In this document: in pieces, positions 54,920 through 63,892 of the stretch
Position numbering within the stretch: the first letter of the stretch is position 1
How the letters are laid out: each line of letters begins with the position of its first letter
Source of the DNA: Roseburia sp. AM59-24XD
GTDB taxonomy: Bacteria > Bacillota > Clostridia > Lachnospirales > Lachnospiraceae
Assembly (NCBI RefSeq): GCF_003478445.1
Contig: NZ_QUET01000023.1
Location: forward strand, 8,448-72,447
DNA length: 64,000 bases
Direction of reading: 5' to 3'
Translations under genes and position numbers: made by a program
The notes under the pieces: generated by a model
Databases searched by the model: none
Told to the model about the DNA's origin: nothing
The model's input: the letters and a program-made list of their open reading frames with translations, nothing else

Positions 54920-55888
54920 TCAGGGGACAGTATACGTCCACGCCGATTTCGCCTGCCCCACAATGGTATCAATATCCCACCTCTTCTCACTTCTGGTAAT
55001 ACTGTTCGGATCATTTATCATCAGCTTTCCGTCATCGGTCAGCCCCGTCAGTACAATAAAATGACCGGTCGTTGTGAAATCACCCGGTTTCATGCTGCAG
55101 ATCACCGGCTGTCCCTTTTTCAGGACAGATCTTAACGAATCTGCCCCCACCGATACAGATTCTGACTTCAGCCCCAGCTTTCTGGCTCCGGTGGACATTA
55201 ACGACCATGCCGTTCCGGAAGCAACCGTACAGTAATTATTCTCCACACTAAACTCTGCCACCGCATCCGGTGATTTGGAGGTATCCTTTAACAGACCTGC
55301 CACTACCATGGAAAGACAGGTGGGACCACAGCCGTTGATACCGATATTATCATTTCCATAGGTAAGATATCCCCATCGCTCATCCCACTGCTGAAAGCGC
55401 GGGATCCCATTCTCGGCAGAATCCAGTTCCTCCTTCGTCACACTTCCCGATGGCTTGATGTCTGACTTGTGCTTTGGATAATTCTCTACAAACTCCAGTG
55501 CATCCGGATTGTTCGATGCAAGCTTTAACATGCTTTCGCTGTACTCATAGAGGTTGAGCAGGATATTTTCCACCTGCGGGTATTCTGATCTCATCTCCTC
55601 AAGCTTGGCAGCGTACTTCTCAAAGCCCTCCGGGATCGAATATTCCGGTGCTGCCTCCGTCGGCTTGATGGTCGCCTCTACCTGCTTGTTCTTCTGACTT
55701 GAGCCGCCCTGTACAGTCCTTACACCAAGCCGGATGAGCCCAACCAAAAGAAGCAGGATCAACACTCCTGCCACACCAACTATGGTTCTGGCGATCATTA
55801 CCTTTCTGCGGCGTTCTCTGCGGCGTTTCAGCCGATGAAGATAACGCCTGTATTCTCTTTCTTCCTCTTCGGTTCTTTCCCTGCTCAT
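54920..55888 (-). CDS. Membrane-anchored C39-like cysteine peptidase
   Basis: A 322-residue protein. A very basic N-terminus (EEEEREYRRYLHRLKRRRER) precedes one membrane segment (about 32-54), so the rest should lie outside the cell. After a helical spacer, residues about 160-315 match the Peptidase_C39_2 fold: catalytic Cys in NGCGPTCLSMVVAGLL, His in TTGHFIVLTGLTDDGKLM, and Asn/Asp in INDPNS. This family includes peptidases and pseudo-enzymes of the Gram-positive envelope. It ends 63 bases before rel. Confidence 0.85.
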   Translation of the reverse strand: MSRERTEEEEREYRRYLHRLKRRRERRRKVMIARTIVGVAGVLILLLLVGLIRLGVRTVQGGSSQKNKQVEATIKPTEAAPEYSIPEGFEKYAAKLEEMRSEYPQVENILLNLYEYSESMLKLASNNPDALEFVENYPKHKSDIKPSGSVTKEELDSAENGIPRFQQWDERWGYLTYGNDNIGINGCGPTCLSMVVAGLLKDTSKSPDAVAEFSVENNYCTVASGTAWSLMSTGARKLGLKSESVSVGADSLRSVLKKGQPVICSMKPGDFTTTGHFIVLTGLTDDGKLMINDPNSITRSEKRWDIDTIVGQAKSAWTYTVP

Positions 55889-55906
55889 CGCTTGTCCCCC
55901 TCTCCT

Positions 55907-56083
55907 TTACAGCTCACAGTCTATATCCATCAGCCGTCTCATCAGGGTCTCAAATTCCTGCTCATCAATTTTGTCATCCTCCAGCCGGTCCGTGATAAGC
56001 TCTTCAAGCTCATCCCAGGAATACTGGCTTTCCCCTGCTTCCAGACGATCAAGTTCTTTGTCCCAATTCTGGTACTCTGACAT
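55907..56083 (-). CDS. Small acidic protein, 58 residues
   Basis: No family recognised. The start at 56083 (MSEYQNWDKELDRLEAGESQ) has CGGAGG six bases upstream; longer upstream frames lack a site. The chain is acidic and helical (DELEELITDRLEDDKIDEQE), with no membrane segment. It lies 18 bases before the C39-like gene and 66 bases after a teichoic-acid type enzyme, so it belongs to the same transcript. Confidence 0.7.
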   Translation of the reverse strand: MSEYQNWDKELDRLEAGESQYSWDELEELITDRLEDDKIDEQEFETLMRRLMDIDCEL

Positions 56084-56149
56084 ATACATCCTCCGTTCTT
56101 TTTCATCAATATACTCATGTAACATAATATAATAATTCGCTCTTTCCTG

Positions 56150-57862
56150 TCAATCTCCGGTTGCCAGCAGTTCCTCCACCAGCTGCATAGTTCTCTGTGT
56201 CGAGTGACCATCAAGTGCATCTAAAAACAGTCTCTGAAACTGCGTCTTTGTCATTGCCGGGGATGTCTCTTCTGTCGGATCATCAAGAAGCCCCGCCGCC
56301 GCTTTTATAAGTGCCTCCATATCCGAAATGATCTTTCCCGGCGCAAATGCCGCAAATTCAAAATAGAGATCTCTTTTCTCCAGATATTCCTGCAGATCAA
56401 ACGTATAAAATAAAATAGGAATATTCAAAAGCACCGCCTCAAAAATAACCGAGCTGTAATCCGTGATCAGCACCGATGTGATAAAGAGCAGATCATTGAT
56501 ATTCTCTTCTCTCGAAAGATCAAGCACCCTGTCCTGATATTCCTCCGGGATCTCACAGCAGTCTCTGACAAACGGATGATTCTTGAGGATCAGCACACTT
56601 TCCTGTGGAAGCTCTCTCATCAGTTTCTCCACAGAAAACTTCTCCCACGGATAATAGGCTGTCTTATTACCGCTTCCCCGGAAGGTCGGTGCAAATAAAA
56701 TGACCTTCTTATCCCGGCAAACTGGATAGCGTGTATAAAGTGCCTCCCGGATCTGTTCCCGATATGCTGTATCGAAAAAGACATCCGTCCGCGGAACTCC
56801 GACCGGCCGCACACAGCGCTCATCGATACCAAAGGCCTCGCTGTAAAAAGGAACAACACCACTGCTGCTCGCAAGCGCTGCCGTATAGCTGCGGTGATTC
56901 CTTGACGACTGCGTCAGGTGATCCACAACGCCAATCTCTGATAAACCAAACAGCTTAAATGCTCCACAAGCATGCCACATCTGCAGGATCTGTGTCTCCG
57001 GACGCATAGTCAGTGCATGAAGCTGTGGCACAAAGTCCTCCAGAATAATGAGCTTTGCCTCCGCCACCATTTCTGCACATTCCCGTATCTGCTTTCTGCT
57101 CAGCTTATGAACCGGCGTCTCTGTTAAAAATTCCCGGTAGGAAAGTCCCTTTTCCCGCACACAGGCACGAATGCGGTCCAAATTACCACCATTTTCCACA
57201 CGCCGCTCCGACAAAAACAAAATCCCCTTTGTCTGCGGCACTTTGCGACAGGCATGTTCATAGCATTTTTTAAAATAACCGGTCTTATACTCCCTCACAC
57301 TATAGCCGTAACCGGTCAGGTCATGAACCAGACCATGTGCATGATAGATCACGGCACTCTTCCCGTGGCGGCCGGCTGCTGCCTCATGCAGCGGATGAAG
57401 TCCTTTCACCGCCAGCACACCATCCAAAAGCCAGACCGGAAGAAGCAGTGTGCAGATTCCGTAAAGCACCACCGAACCCGCTTTCTGAAGAATATTCTTC
57501 GAATGCTGCTGCCGGATAAACAGTTCTCCCGGCAGATCAAACGATGCCGGCTCATAGCTCCATAAGGACTCCGGTTCACAAAACGCCAAAGAAAGCTTCA
57601 CCCGTTCTGAAGGCTCCGGAAACTTTTCAAAAAAAACATACGAAAGATCCACCGAAACTTTGGAAAGATACTGTCTTTCCTGACCATTTTCCTGCTGATT
57701 CCCGGCTACAACCGGAAAATACCGTCTGCCACAGCCCGCATCAAATACAAGCGATCCCCGAAGCTTCGGTTCCGTATGCGACCGGCTCGTCCGGCATTCA
57801 ATCTCGATTTCTAATATCTTATTCTCTTTATCTACATGATGTTTTGTGATCTGCACATTCAT
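56150..57862 (-). CDS. CDP-glycerol glycerophosphotransferase-like enzyme, long form
   Basis: About 570 residues. The C-terminal two thirds is the Glyphos_transf (TagB/TagF) fold: IYHAHGLVHDLTGYGYSVRE, QMWHACGAFKLFGLSE with the catalytic His, PVGVPRTDVFF, VILFAPTFRGSG, ILKNHPFVRD, and SVLITDYSSVIFEAVLLNIP. The N-terminal 130 residues are a separate beta-rich region, followed by a hydrophobic stretch (VVLYGICTLLLPVWLLDGVL). Such enzymes add glycerol phosphate units to wall teichoic acid at the inner membrane face. Start at 57862 (MNVQITKHHVDKE) after GGAGG. A second enzyme of the family lies upstream. Confidence 0.87.
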   Translation of the reverse strand: MNVQITKHHVDKENKILEIEIECRTSRSHTEPKLRGSLVFDAGCGRRYFPVVAGNQQENGQERQYLSKVSVDLSYVFFEKFPEPSERVKLSLAFCEPESLWSYEPASFDLPGELFIRQQHSKNILQKAGSVVLYGICTLLLPVWLLDGVLAVKGLHPLHEAAAGRHGKSAVIYHAHGLVHDLTGYGYSVREYKTGYFKKCYEHACRKVPQTKGILFLSERRVENGGNLDRIRACVREKGLSYREFLTETPVHKLSRKQIRECAEMVAEAKLIILEDFVPQLHALTMRPETQILQMWHACGAFKLFGLSEIGVVDHLTQSSRNHRSYTAALASSSGVVPFYSEAFGIDERCVRPVGVPRTDVFFDTAYREQIREALYTRYPVCRDKKVILFAPTFRGSGNKTAYYPWEKFSVEKLMRELPQESVLILKNHPFVRDCCEIPEEYQDRVLDLSREENINDLLFITSVLITDYSSVIFEAVLLNIPILFYTFDLQEYLEKRDLYFEFAAFAPGKIISDMEALIKAAAGLLDDPTEETSPAMTKTQFQRLFLDALDGHSTQRTMQLVEELLATGD

Positions 57863-57910
57863 TGCTATGATTTCCTCCACGTCAGACTATATTTATATAG
57901 TGTATCACAA

Positions 57911-57949
57911 ATGGCTGGTATTTCATATTACTTTTGAAATACCAGCCAT
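57911..57949 (-). terminator. Large hairpin after the Fn3 protein gene
   Basis: ATGGCTGGTATTTCA and TGAAATACCAGCCAT form a perfect 15-base stem with a nine-base loop. The following T-tract is short (TTTG), so termination may be partial and the downstream genes may still be read. Confidence 0.6.
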
Positions 57950-57968
57950 CAAAAACAGTAGGATTATT

Positions 57969-59893
57969 TTATTTCTTTGTCAGTTTCGTCACATAGCTGA
58001 CAGGCAGGGCGCATACTCTGTCTACACGCTGCTCTGCACTGTAGAAGGATACTGATTCAAACACAATATAGATACGGTTTCCACTGATCGTGATCTCCTC
58101 GTTCATGGTCGGAACAGCAACGGTGCTGCGAACCTTTCCAAGAGAGATAATACCTTGGATGCCTTTTTCAGATTTGGCTTATACACATCCAGCTGATGCA
58201 TGTAACCACGCTTCTTCGGATCTGTCTGACAGGATCTGGAAACGATCAGTCTGCCATTGGAAGAAAATGCGATTCCCTGTACACGCGTCGGCATGGAAAT
58301 AGTCTTAAGCGGTGTCAGTTCCGGCTTTGATCCCTTCTTGGAAATCTTATAGCTTACCAGATATCCCGGCTTTAGCTCATCATAGGATGCAACCCAGAGA
58401 AGTTTTTTGTAATAAGTTACCGTAGCTGCCTGCTGTGGCAGTGTGATCTCTACGCCATAGGAGGAAAGTTCCAAATAAGGTGCTTCCTCATCCAGGGCTT
58501 TCTTGATCGTCTTAAAAGGGATACTGCGCAGTGTTTTTGCCTGCGTGATCCAGAGATTCTTGCCATCAAATGCAATACCGCCGGCATGCGATTTATTTGG
58601 TAGAATGATGGTAGTAACAAGCTCCTTGTCATCCTTTGTCAAAACGTAAACAACGGAGTTTTCCTCCCCCCGTCCGTCATACGCCGTCACGAAGAAATAA
58701 GACTTCGCTAACGTGATTCCCTGTGGAACCATTGTTCCACAGCCAAATTCTGCCACATTTGTATTGAGCATACCCGGAATTGCAAAGCTCTTTGCATAGT
58801 CAAGCTTTTTGCTGAAGTCTTTGTTCTTTTTGCAGGCCGCAGACTTCTTAAATAATGATTTACTCTTGTAAAGCTTTGGCTGGGTGCTTGTCGCACTGAC
58901 CTCCATTGGGATTCCGGTCTTTTCTATGGATGCCTTGCTCTCATAGACCATTCCGTTATAAACGTTGTTACGATATGCTGTTACATAATATTTATAAATC
59001 TGATTGTTCTCCAGATTTGTATGGATAAACTTCTTATTGGACTTTCCTTCCAGCGTTGTCAACAGCACATACTGGTCATTCTGGTTGATGTATACATGAT
59101 AACCGTTTGCGCCCGTTACAGCTGGCCAGGTCAGTCGTACTCGCTGATTACCACCTTTGATCGTAACCGTCGGCGCTGCCGGCAGAGAACAGGTAAATAC
59201 TGCCGGTGACTCCTCACCGACATTTGCTTCCGTTCCTGCATATGCCACGATCTTATACTGATATGTCTTACCGGCACTCAGCGTGGTATCCTTATATTCA
59301 CCGGTTGATGCAACACCGATCTTTTTGAAGTTTCCACCGGTTCCGGCACGATAAATGATATATCCTGTCGCAGACGGAATATCTGTCCAGCGAAGCACAA
59401 CGCTTGTCGTTGTATTGTCGGAAATCGTAAAGTTCTCAACCTTCTCCGGCTTCGTAAATACCTGTGATGATACAACAAAATCGCTTCGACATGCGGTCTG
59501 ATCGTTGACTGCGTAAAATGCAAAATAATACTCTTCACCGGCAGCAAGACCTGCAACCTGAATACTCGTTCCGGTTGTCACCGTATAGAAATCGTATTTT
59601 TCCTGAACCGTATCATACTTATAAACATAGTAACTTGTTGCATTCGGCACAGCCGACCACTGATACGCAATGGAATACTTGGTGATCTCTACGGCTGTCA
59701 CTGCAGACATCACGATATTCGGATCAACTGTCACTGCTGCTCCGGATACAACGATTGTCGAGGTATCCTGCGGTCCTGTAGCCGCCTTTGCCTTCTCCGT
59801 CTGCCAGATTGCCGCAGACGATGTGATCTGCAGCATAAATAAAAGAACTGCCAGACCAAACGCCAATGTCTTGTAGTTTCTGATTTTCTTCAT
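57969..59893 (-). CDS. Exported fibronectin-III/beta-propeller-like protein (frameshifted at C-terminus)
   Basis: An exported protein. Signal peptide to about residue 38 (LAFGLAVLLFMLQITSSAA), then three fibronectin type III domains (about 65-150, 150-240 and 240-335; IAYQWSAVPNATSYYVYKYD, VVLRWTDIPSATGYIIYRAG, VRLTWPAVTGANGYHVYINQ). The second half reads like a beta-propeller (VPQGITLAKSYFFVTAYDGR, HAGGIAFDGKNLWITQAKTL, RVQGIAFSSNGRLIVSRSCQ). Near 58157 the frame breaks: KKASK should continue GIISLGKVRSTVAVPTMNEE and end YVTKLTKK at 57969, explained by one lost G. Repaired length is about 641 residues. It sits between two CDP-glycerol glycerophosphotransferase genes and probably binds wall or teichoic polymer (inference). 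Confidence 0.84.
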
Positions 59894-59965
59894 TTCATCC
59901 TCATTTCTGTACTGTATATTTTCCCCCTGACAAGACCGCCACAGTACAGGCAGTCTCTAAAACTT

Positions 59966-61104
59966 TCAGCCTAATATATCCAGAATACGCCCACAGGCGT
60001 CTCCTTTCATATTATCGTATTGAAATTTGACAAAATTTTGTCGTTTTGGTAAATTATCACAATTATTTTGCAAAAGCTCATACAATTCTGTCTGTGTATG
60101 CGCGATCTGCCCCGGCATCATGTTCTCATAATCAAAATAAAAGCCTCGGTCATATTCTGCAAGATCATACGCAAATAACAGGATCGGCTTGTCTAACAAT
60201 GCATATTCCACCACCGAAGAGGAATAATCTGTGATAAACAGATCGGATACCAGATACAGATCTGTAATATCATTATAGTCTGTCATGTTATAGCAATATT
60301 TATTCTGTGGCAGATTTTCGACCGGAAATTTCGGATGCATGCGGATCAGTATGACCCATTCATCTCCAAGGATCTGATGGATCCGCTCTGCATCAAACCG
60401 ATCCATGATCTGCCGGTTCTCCTCATCTGTTCTGCGAAATGTCGGCGCATAAAGTAAAATCTTCTTACTCGCAAGCTCCGGATATTTCTGATAAAAGCTG
60501 CTCTTCCTCTGACAGATCCTCTCCTCATCAAAATAAATATCTGTCACCGGAATCCCGGTCGGATAAATCCTCTCCGGCGGCACGGCAAACGCTTCCTCAT
60601 AAAACGGCTTTACAGCCTGTGAGGTCACAAACAGATGTGTGATCTTCCGATTGGCACTTCTCACAACCTCTGCCACCTTCGGATCTGTCTCCGTAGAAAG
60701 TCCGAACCGCTTAAATGCTCCGGCTCCATGCCAGAGCTGCACAAACTGTGTATCACGCTTTGTTGTTCTCATATAACATAACGGAAGAAAATTATCATTC
60801 AGAAAAACCTTTCCCGCCCGCGCCATATGACAGGGATACACCACGAAAAACAAAAACGCATCATGAATACATCCCCACAACGATTTGCGCATTCCACTGT
60901 CCGGATTACGGAACAGATCTCTCTTGGCAAACGCTTCGCAGACATCGCCTGCTTTCCCTGAATATGCATTTTGTATTTCCTTTAAATTGCCATTGATTCC
61001 ATGATTGTGACCATTCCACAGAATGATCCTGTGCGGATCCGGTTCGCAAAAAATGCTGCATATATTATAAACCCATGCAAATATCAAATAACCTATTGTT
61101 TCAT
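59966..61104 (-). CDS. CDP-glycerol glycerophosphotransferase-like enzyme, short form
   Basis: About 379 residues, the single Glyphos_transf domain: IILWNGHNHGINGNLKEIQN, FLNDNFLPLCYMRTTKRD, VQLWHGAGAFKRFGLSTETD with catalytic His, YPTGIPVTDIYF, ILLYAPTFRRTDEEN, and LFITDYSSSVVEYALLDKPI. The start is uncertain. The continuous frame opens only at a TTG (61087), but an ATG at 61104 reads MKTIGYLIFAWVYN if one A is restored to AAAA. The latter gives the usual hydrophobic start of the family. No pyrophosphorylase for CDP-glycerol is adjacent. Confidence 0.86.
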
Positions 61105-61161
61105 ATCAGTCTTCTTTTCTTTCTAAAGGCAGGCAGCTTGCTCGTTCCACCCAAAAACCGC

Positions 61162-61190
61162 CTGACACAAACATTCTTTTTTATTATACC
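61162..61190 (+). promoter_or_regulatory. Promoter of the subtilisin gene
   Basis: CTGACA (61162-61167), 17-base spacer, TATACC (61185-61190). Confidence 0.5.
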
Positions 61191-61275
61191 AAATAACCTT
61201 ACAAATACAAGTCACCGATTTTTCTTTGAAACATAAATTATCTGTAGCAGAAAATAAACTTCCGGAGGGTATCCC

Positions 61276-62214
61276 ATGCAGCGAGTCGCATCACTTATTC
61301 ATCTTCCTGCCGCACGCAGTCTGAATCTGACCGGTAAAGGAATCGGTATTGCCGTATTTGATACCGGAATCGGCAGGCATCCGGATCTGACACTGCAAGA
61401 CAGCCGTCTAAAAGCCTTTGTGGATACCGTAAACCATCGTCCGGACTTTTATGATGACAACGGACATGGCACGCATATTACAGGAATCATCGCCGGAAAC
61501 GGCAACGCCAGCCGAAAACGCTACGAGGGCATCGCTCCGGACAGCCATTTTGTCATGATCAAGATTCTCAACCAGAAGGGGGAGGGCAACATCGAAGATG
61601 TTCTTTCCGGAATCCGCTGGCTGCTCGCTCATTACAGACAATATAATATTCGGATCGTCAATATCTCTGTCGGAAGCAGCCGGGGCAGACATTTTGATGA
61701 AAATTCCCCTCTCGTCCGCGGCGTGGAAGCCCTCTGGGAGGAGGGGCTTGTCGTCCTGACTGCCGCCGGCAACCACGGTCCCTCTCCGCACAGCATCGGT
61801 GCTCCCGGCAACAGCCGCAAGATCATCACCGTCGGCGCCTCCGATGTAATGCAGACCGGCAACGGCAGAGATTATTCCGGGCGCGGTCCGACCGAAAGCT
61901 GTATCAAAAAGCCGGATATCGTTGCACCCGGTTCTAACATTATCAGCTGCCAGCCAATGCATACCTACTCTGCCCGCCTCTACGGCAGTTCCTATGACAG
62001 CATGTCCACAGGCAGGCTCTATCAGAGCCGCAGCGGTACCTCCATGTCAACGCCGGTTGTCAGCGGATGCATTGCTCTTCTTCTGCAGCAACGTCCATAT
62101 CTTTCCAACCGTGAGGTCAAATTCCAGCTCAAAAAAACAGCAGTCGATCTCGGTTATGATCATTCCCGCCAGGGCTGGGGACTGATCCGGCTCGACCGCC
62201 TGCTGTATCTGTAA
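61276..62214 (+). CDS. Intracellular-type subtilisin-like serine protease
   Basis: A 312-residue S8 peptidase. The triad is complete: Asp in IAVFDTGIGRHP, His in DDNGHGTHITGIIAGNG, Ser in SGTSMSTPVVSG, with the oxyanion Asn in LTAAGNHGPSPHS. There is no signal peptide and only a short N-terminal extension, so it should act inside the cell, like intracellular serine proteases. CCGGAGGG lies before the ATG. It converges on cheV with 23 bases between. Confidence 0.93.
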   Translation: MQRVASLIHLPAARSLNLTGKGIGIAVFDTGIGRHPDLTLQDSRLKAFVDTVNHRPDFYDDNGHGTHITGIIAGNGNASRKRYEGIAPDSHFVMIKILNQKGEGNIEDVLSGIRWLLAHYRQYNIRIVNISVGSSRGRHFDENSPLVRGVEALWEEGLVVLTAAGNHGPSPHSIGAPGNSRKIITVGASDVMQTGNGRDYSGRGPTESCIKKPDIVAPGSNIISCQPMHTYSARLYGSSYDSMSTGRLYQSRSGTSMSTPVVSGCIALLLQQRPYLSNREVKFQLKKTAVDLGYDHSRQGWGLIRLDRLLYL

Positions 62215-62237
62215 GCTGCTGTTTTAATTTATCCACT

Positions 62238-63143
62238 TTATTTTCGTAGAAAACGGTCAACCGTGTCGACAAATTCTCCCATTTGATTTTTGGAAAGCTG
62301 CGCATCAGCTCCCAGCGCATCTCCCTTCCTTCTCATGTCATCATTGATCAGCGAGGAGAAAATGATGATCGGAATCTCCTTTAACTCCGGATCCTCCTTC
62401 ATCAGCTTCACCAGCCTGTGCCCATCCATCTGCGGCATCTCAATGTCTGTCACAACACACTGCACATGCTGCCGTAAGGTACCTTCCTTCTTATACTGCT
62501 GCAATAGGTTCCACATCTCCAAACCGTTATTTAACGGAATCACATTGACATATCCTGCCTTCGTCAGCGTATCATAGATCAGCATACTGAGCAGTCTGGA
62601 ATCCTCTGCAAAAAGGATCGGAGCATGATTGGTCTCTCTGTTTTCCAGATTACCGGCTCCATGCATCGTCATTCCGATATCCGGTGCGATCTCTGCAACG
62701 ATTGCCTCAAAATCCAGGATCAGCACAAGCTTTCCATCCAGATTCACAATACCGGTGATCATACTCTTCGACGAATTGCAGATCATACTGTCCGGCTGGA
62801 TGATCTGTCCCCAGTTCACACGATGGATTCCCACCACACCATGCACATGAAAGCCGGTATTTACCATATTAAAATTGGTGATCAGAAACATATCCTGCGT
62901 TGGCTCATCCATCTGTTCCTTCATACCAAGTGCTCTTGCCAGATTCACCACTGTGATCGTCTCTCCACGGGTGCTGAATGCTCCCTCCACGTTCGGATGA
63001 CTGTTCGGGATCGGTGTCAGCTCCTGACAAGTAATGATCTCCCGGATCTTTGCCACATTGATTCCATAGTAATTTCCGCCCACCATAAATTCCAGGATCT
63101 CAAGCTCATTTGTTCCGCTCTCTAATAAAATATTTGTATCCAT
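62238..63143 (-). CDS. cheV: Chemotaxis protein CheV (CheW-REC)
   Basis: Coupling protein with a receiver domain, 301 residues. Residues 1-160 are CheW-like (NYYGINVAKIREIITCQELT, EGAFSTRGETITVVNLARAL); residues about 172-301 are a response-regulator receiver with the phospho-acceptor Asp in VVTDIEMPQMDGHRL (about 233) and conserved Ser/Lys positions (IIFSSLI, LSKNQ). It links chemoreceptors to CheA and helps adaptation, and it is the only chemotaxis gene in the window, implying a motile cell. RBS AATGGAGG. Divergent from aroK. Confidence 0.95.
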   Translation of the reverse strand: MDTNILLESGTNELEILEFMVGGNYYGINVAKIREIITCQELTPIPNSHPNVEGAFSTRGETITVVNLARALGMKEQMDEPTQDMFLITNFNMVNTGFHVHGVVGIHRVNWGQIIQPDSMICNSSKSMITGIVNLDGKLVLILDFEAIVAEIAPDIGMTMHGAGNLENRETNHAPILFAEDSRLLSMLIYDTLTKAGYVNVIPLNNGLEMWNLLQQYKKEGTLRQHVQCVVTDIEMPQMDGHRLVKLMKEDPELKEIPIIIFSSLINDDMRRKGDALGADAQLSKNQMGEFVDTVDRFLRK

Positions 63144-63187
63144 TATCTTCCTCCATTATAGATTCCGTTCTATATATCTTTCTTTCC

Positions 63188-63216
63188 ATTTTACAATAGC
63201 AACATTTCTTTTTCAA
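63188..63216 (-). promoter_or_regulatory. cheV promoter
   Basis: TTGAAA (63211-63216), 17-base spacer, TAAAAT (63188-63193) on the minus strand. It resembles sigma-A sites; no motility sigma-28 site is clear. Confidence 0.5.
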
Positions 63217-63223
63217 GACACTT

Positions 63224-63252
63224 TTGACTTCTCACCCGATATCGGATACAAT
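63224..63252 (+). promoter_or_regulatory. aroK promoter with palindrome in spacer
   Basis: TTGACT (63224-63229), 17-base spacer, TACAAT (63247-63252). The perfect palindrome CCGATATCGG (63236-63245) fills most of the spacer and could be an operator. Confidence 0.7.
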
Positions 63253-63315
63253 AGAGCAGAATTTGCACCATAGCAGATATCTTATTTTGATAAAATACCA
63301 CAGGAGGATTTTCCT

Positions 63316-63828
63316 ATGAATAATATTATCTTGATCGGCATGCCGGGCTGCGGCAAAAGCACGATCGGCGTTGTCCTTGCTAAAAATCTTGGTTTTCGCT
63401 TTATTGACAGCGATCTGCTGATTCAGGAGCAGGAGCACCGTCTCCTTCATGAAATCATTGAACAGGACGGACTTGACGGCTTTAACCGAATTGAAAATCA
63501 GGTCAATGCTTCAATTGATACCGACTCATCCGTTATTGCAACCGGCGGAAGTGTTGTTTACGGTCATGAAGCAATGGCACATTTAAAGGAGATCGGAACC
63601 GTTCTCTACCTGAAACTTCCGGAAACGGAGCTTCAGAAACGTCTCGGCGACTTAAACCAGCGCGGTGTTGCGATCAAGGAGGGACAGAGTCTTCATTCTC
63701 TTTATCAGGAACGAATTCCTCTCTACGAAAAATATGCCGACATCACGATCGACTGCTCCGGCAGAGAGATCCGCGACTGTGTTTCCGAGATCAACAGGTT
63801 GCTTAGAAGCACCACGGACATTCTATAA
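63316..63828 (+). CDS. aroK: Shikimate kinase
   Basis: Phosphorylates shikimate at the 3-position in chorismate synthesis. The 170-residue P-loop kinase has Walker A GMPGCGKSTIG (residues 8-18), the substrate site FIDSDLLIQE (DxD-like) and FNRIENQ, the GG(S) motif ATGGSVVYG, and the lid region. It lacks the aroE or aroB neighbours of some genomes. Strong AGGAGG site. 64 bases further on a group II intron ends on the other strand. Confidence 0.94.
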   Translation: MNNIILIGMPGCGKSTIGVVLAKNLGFRFIDSDLLIQEQEHRLLHEIIEQDGLDGFNRIENQVNASIDTDSSVIATGGSVVYGHEAMAHLKEIGTVLYLKLPETELQKRLGDLNQRGVAIKEGQSLHSLYQERIPLYEKYADITIDCSGREIRDCVSEINRLLRSTTDIL

Positions 63829-63892
63829 TATCTGCCATAAAATATCAATTTGCTTTGATCGTTACAATTATTTGAAACAAACACCTGCGTTA

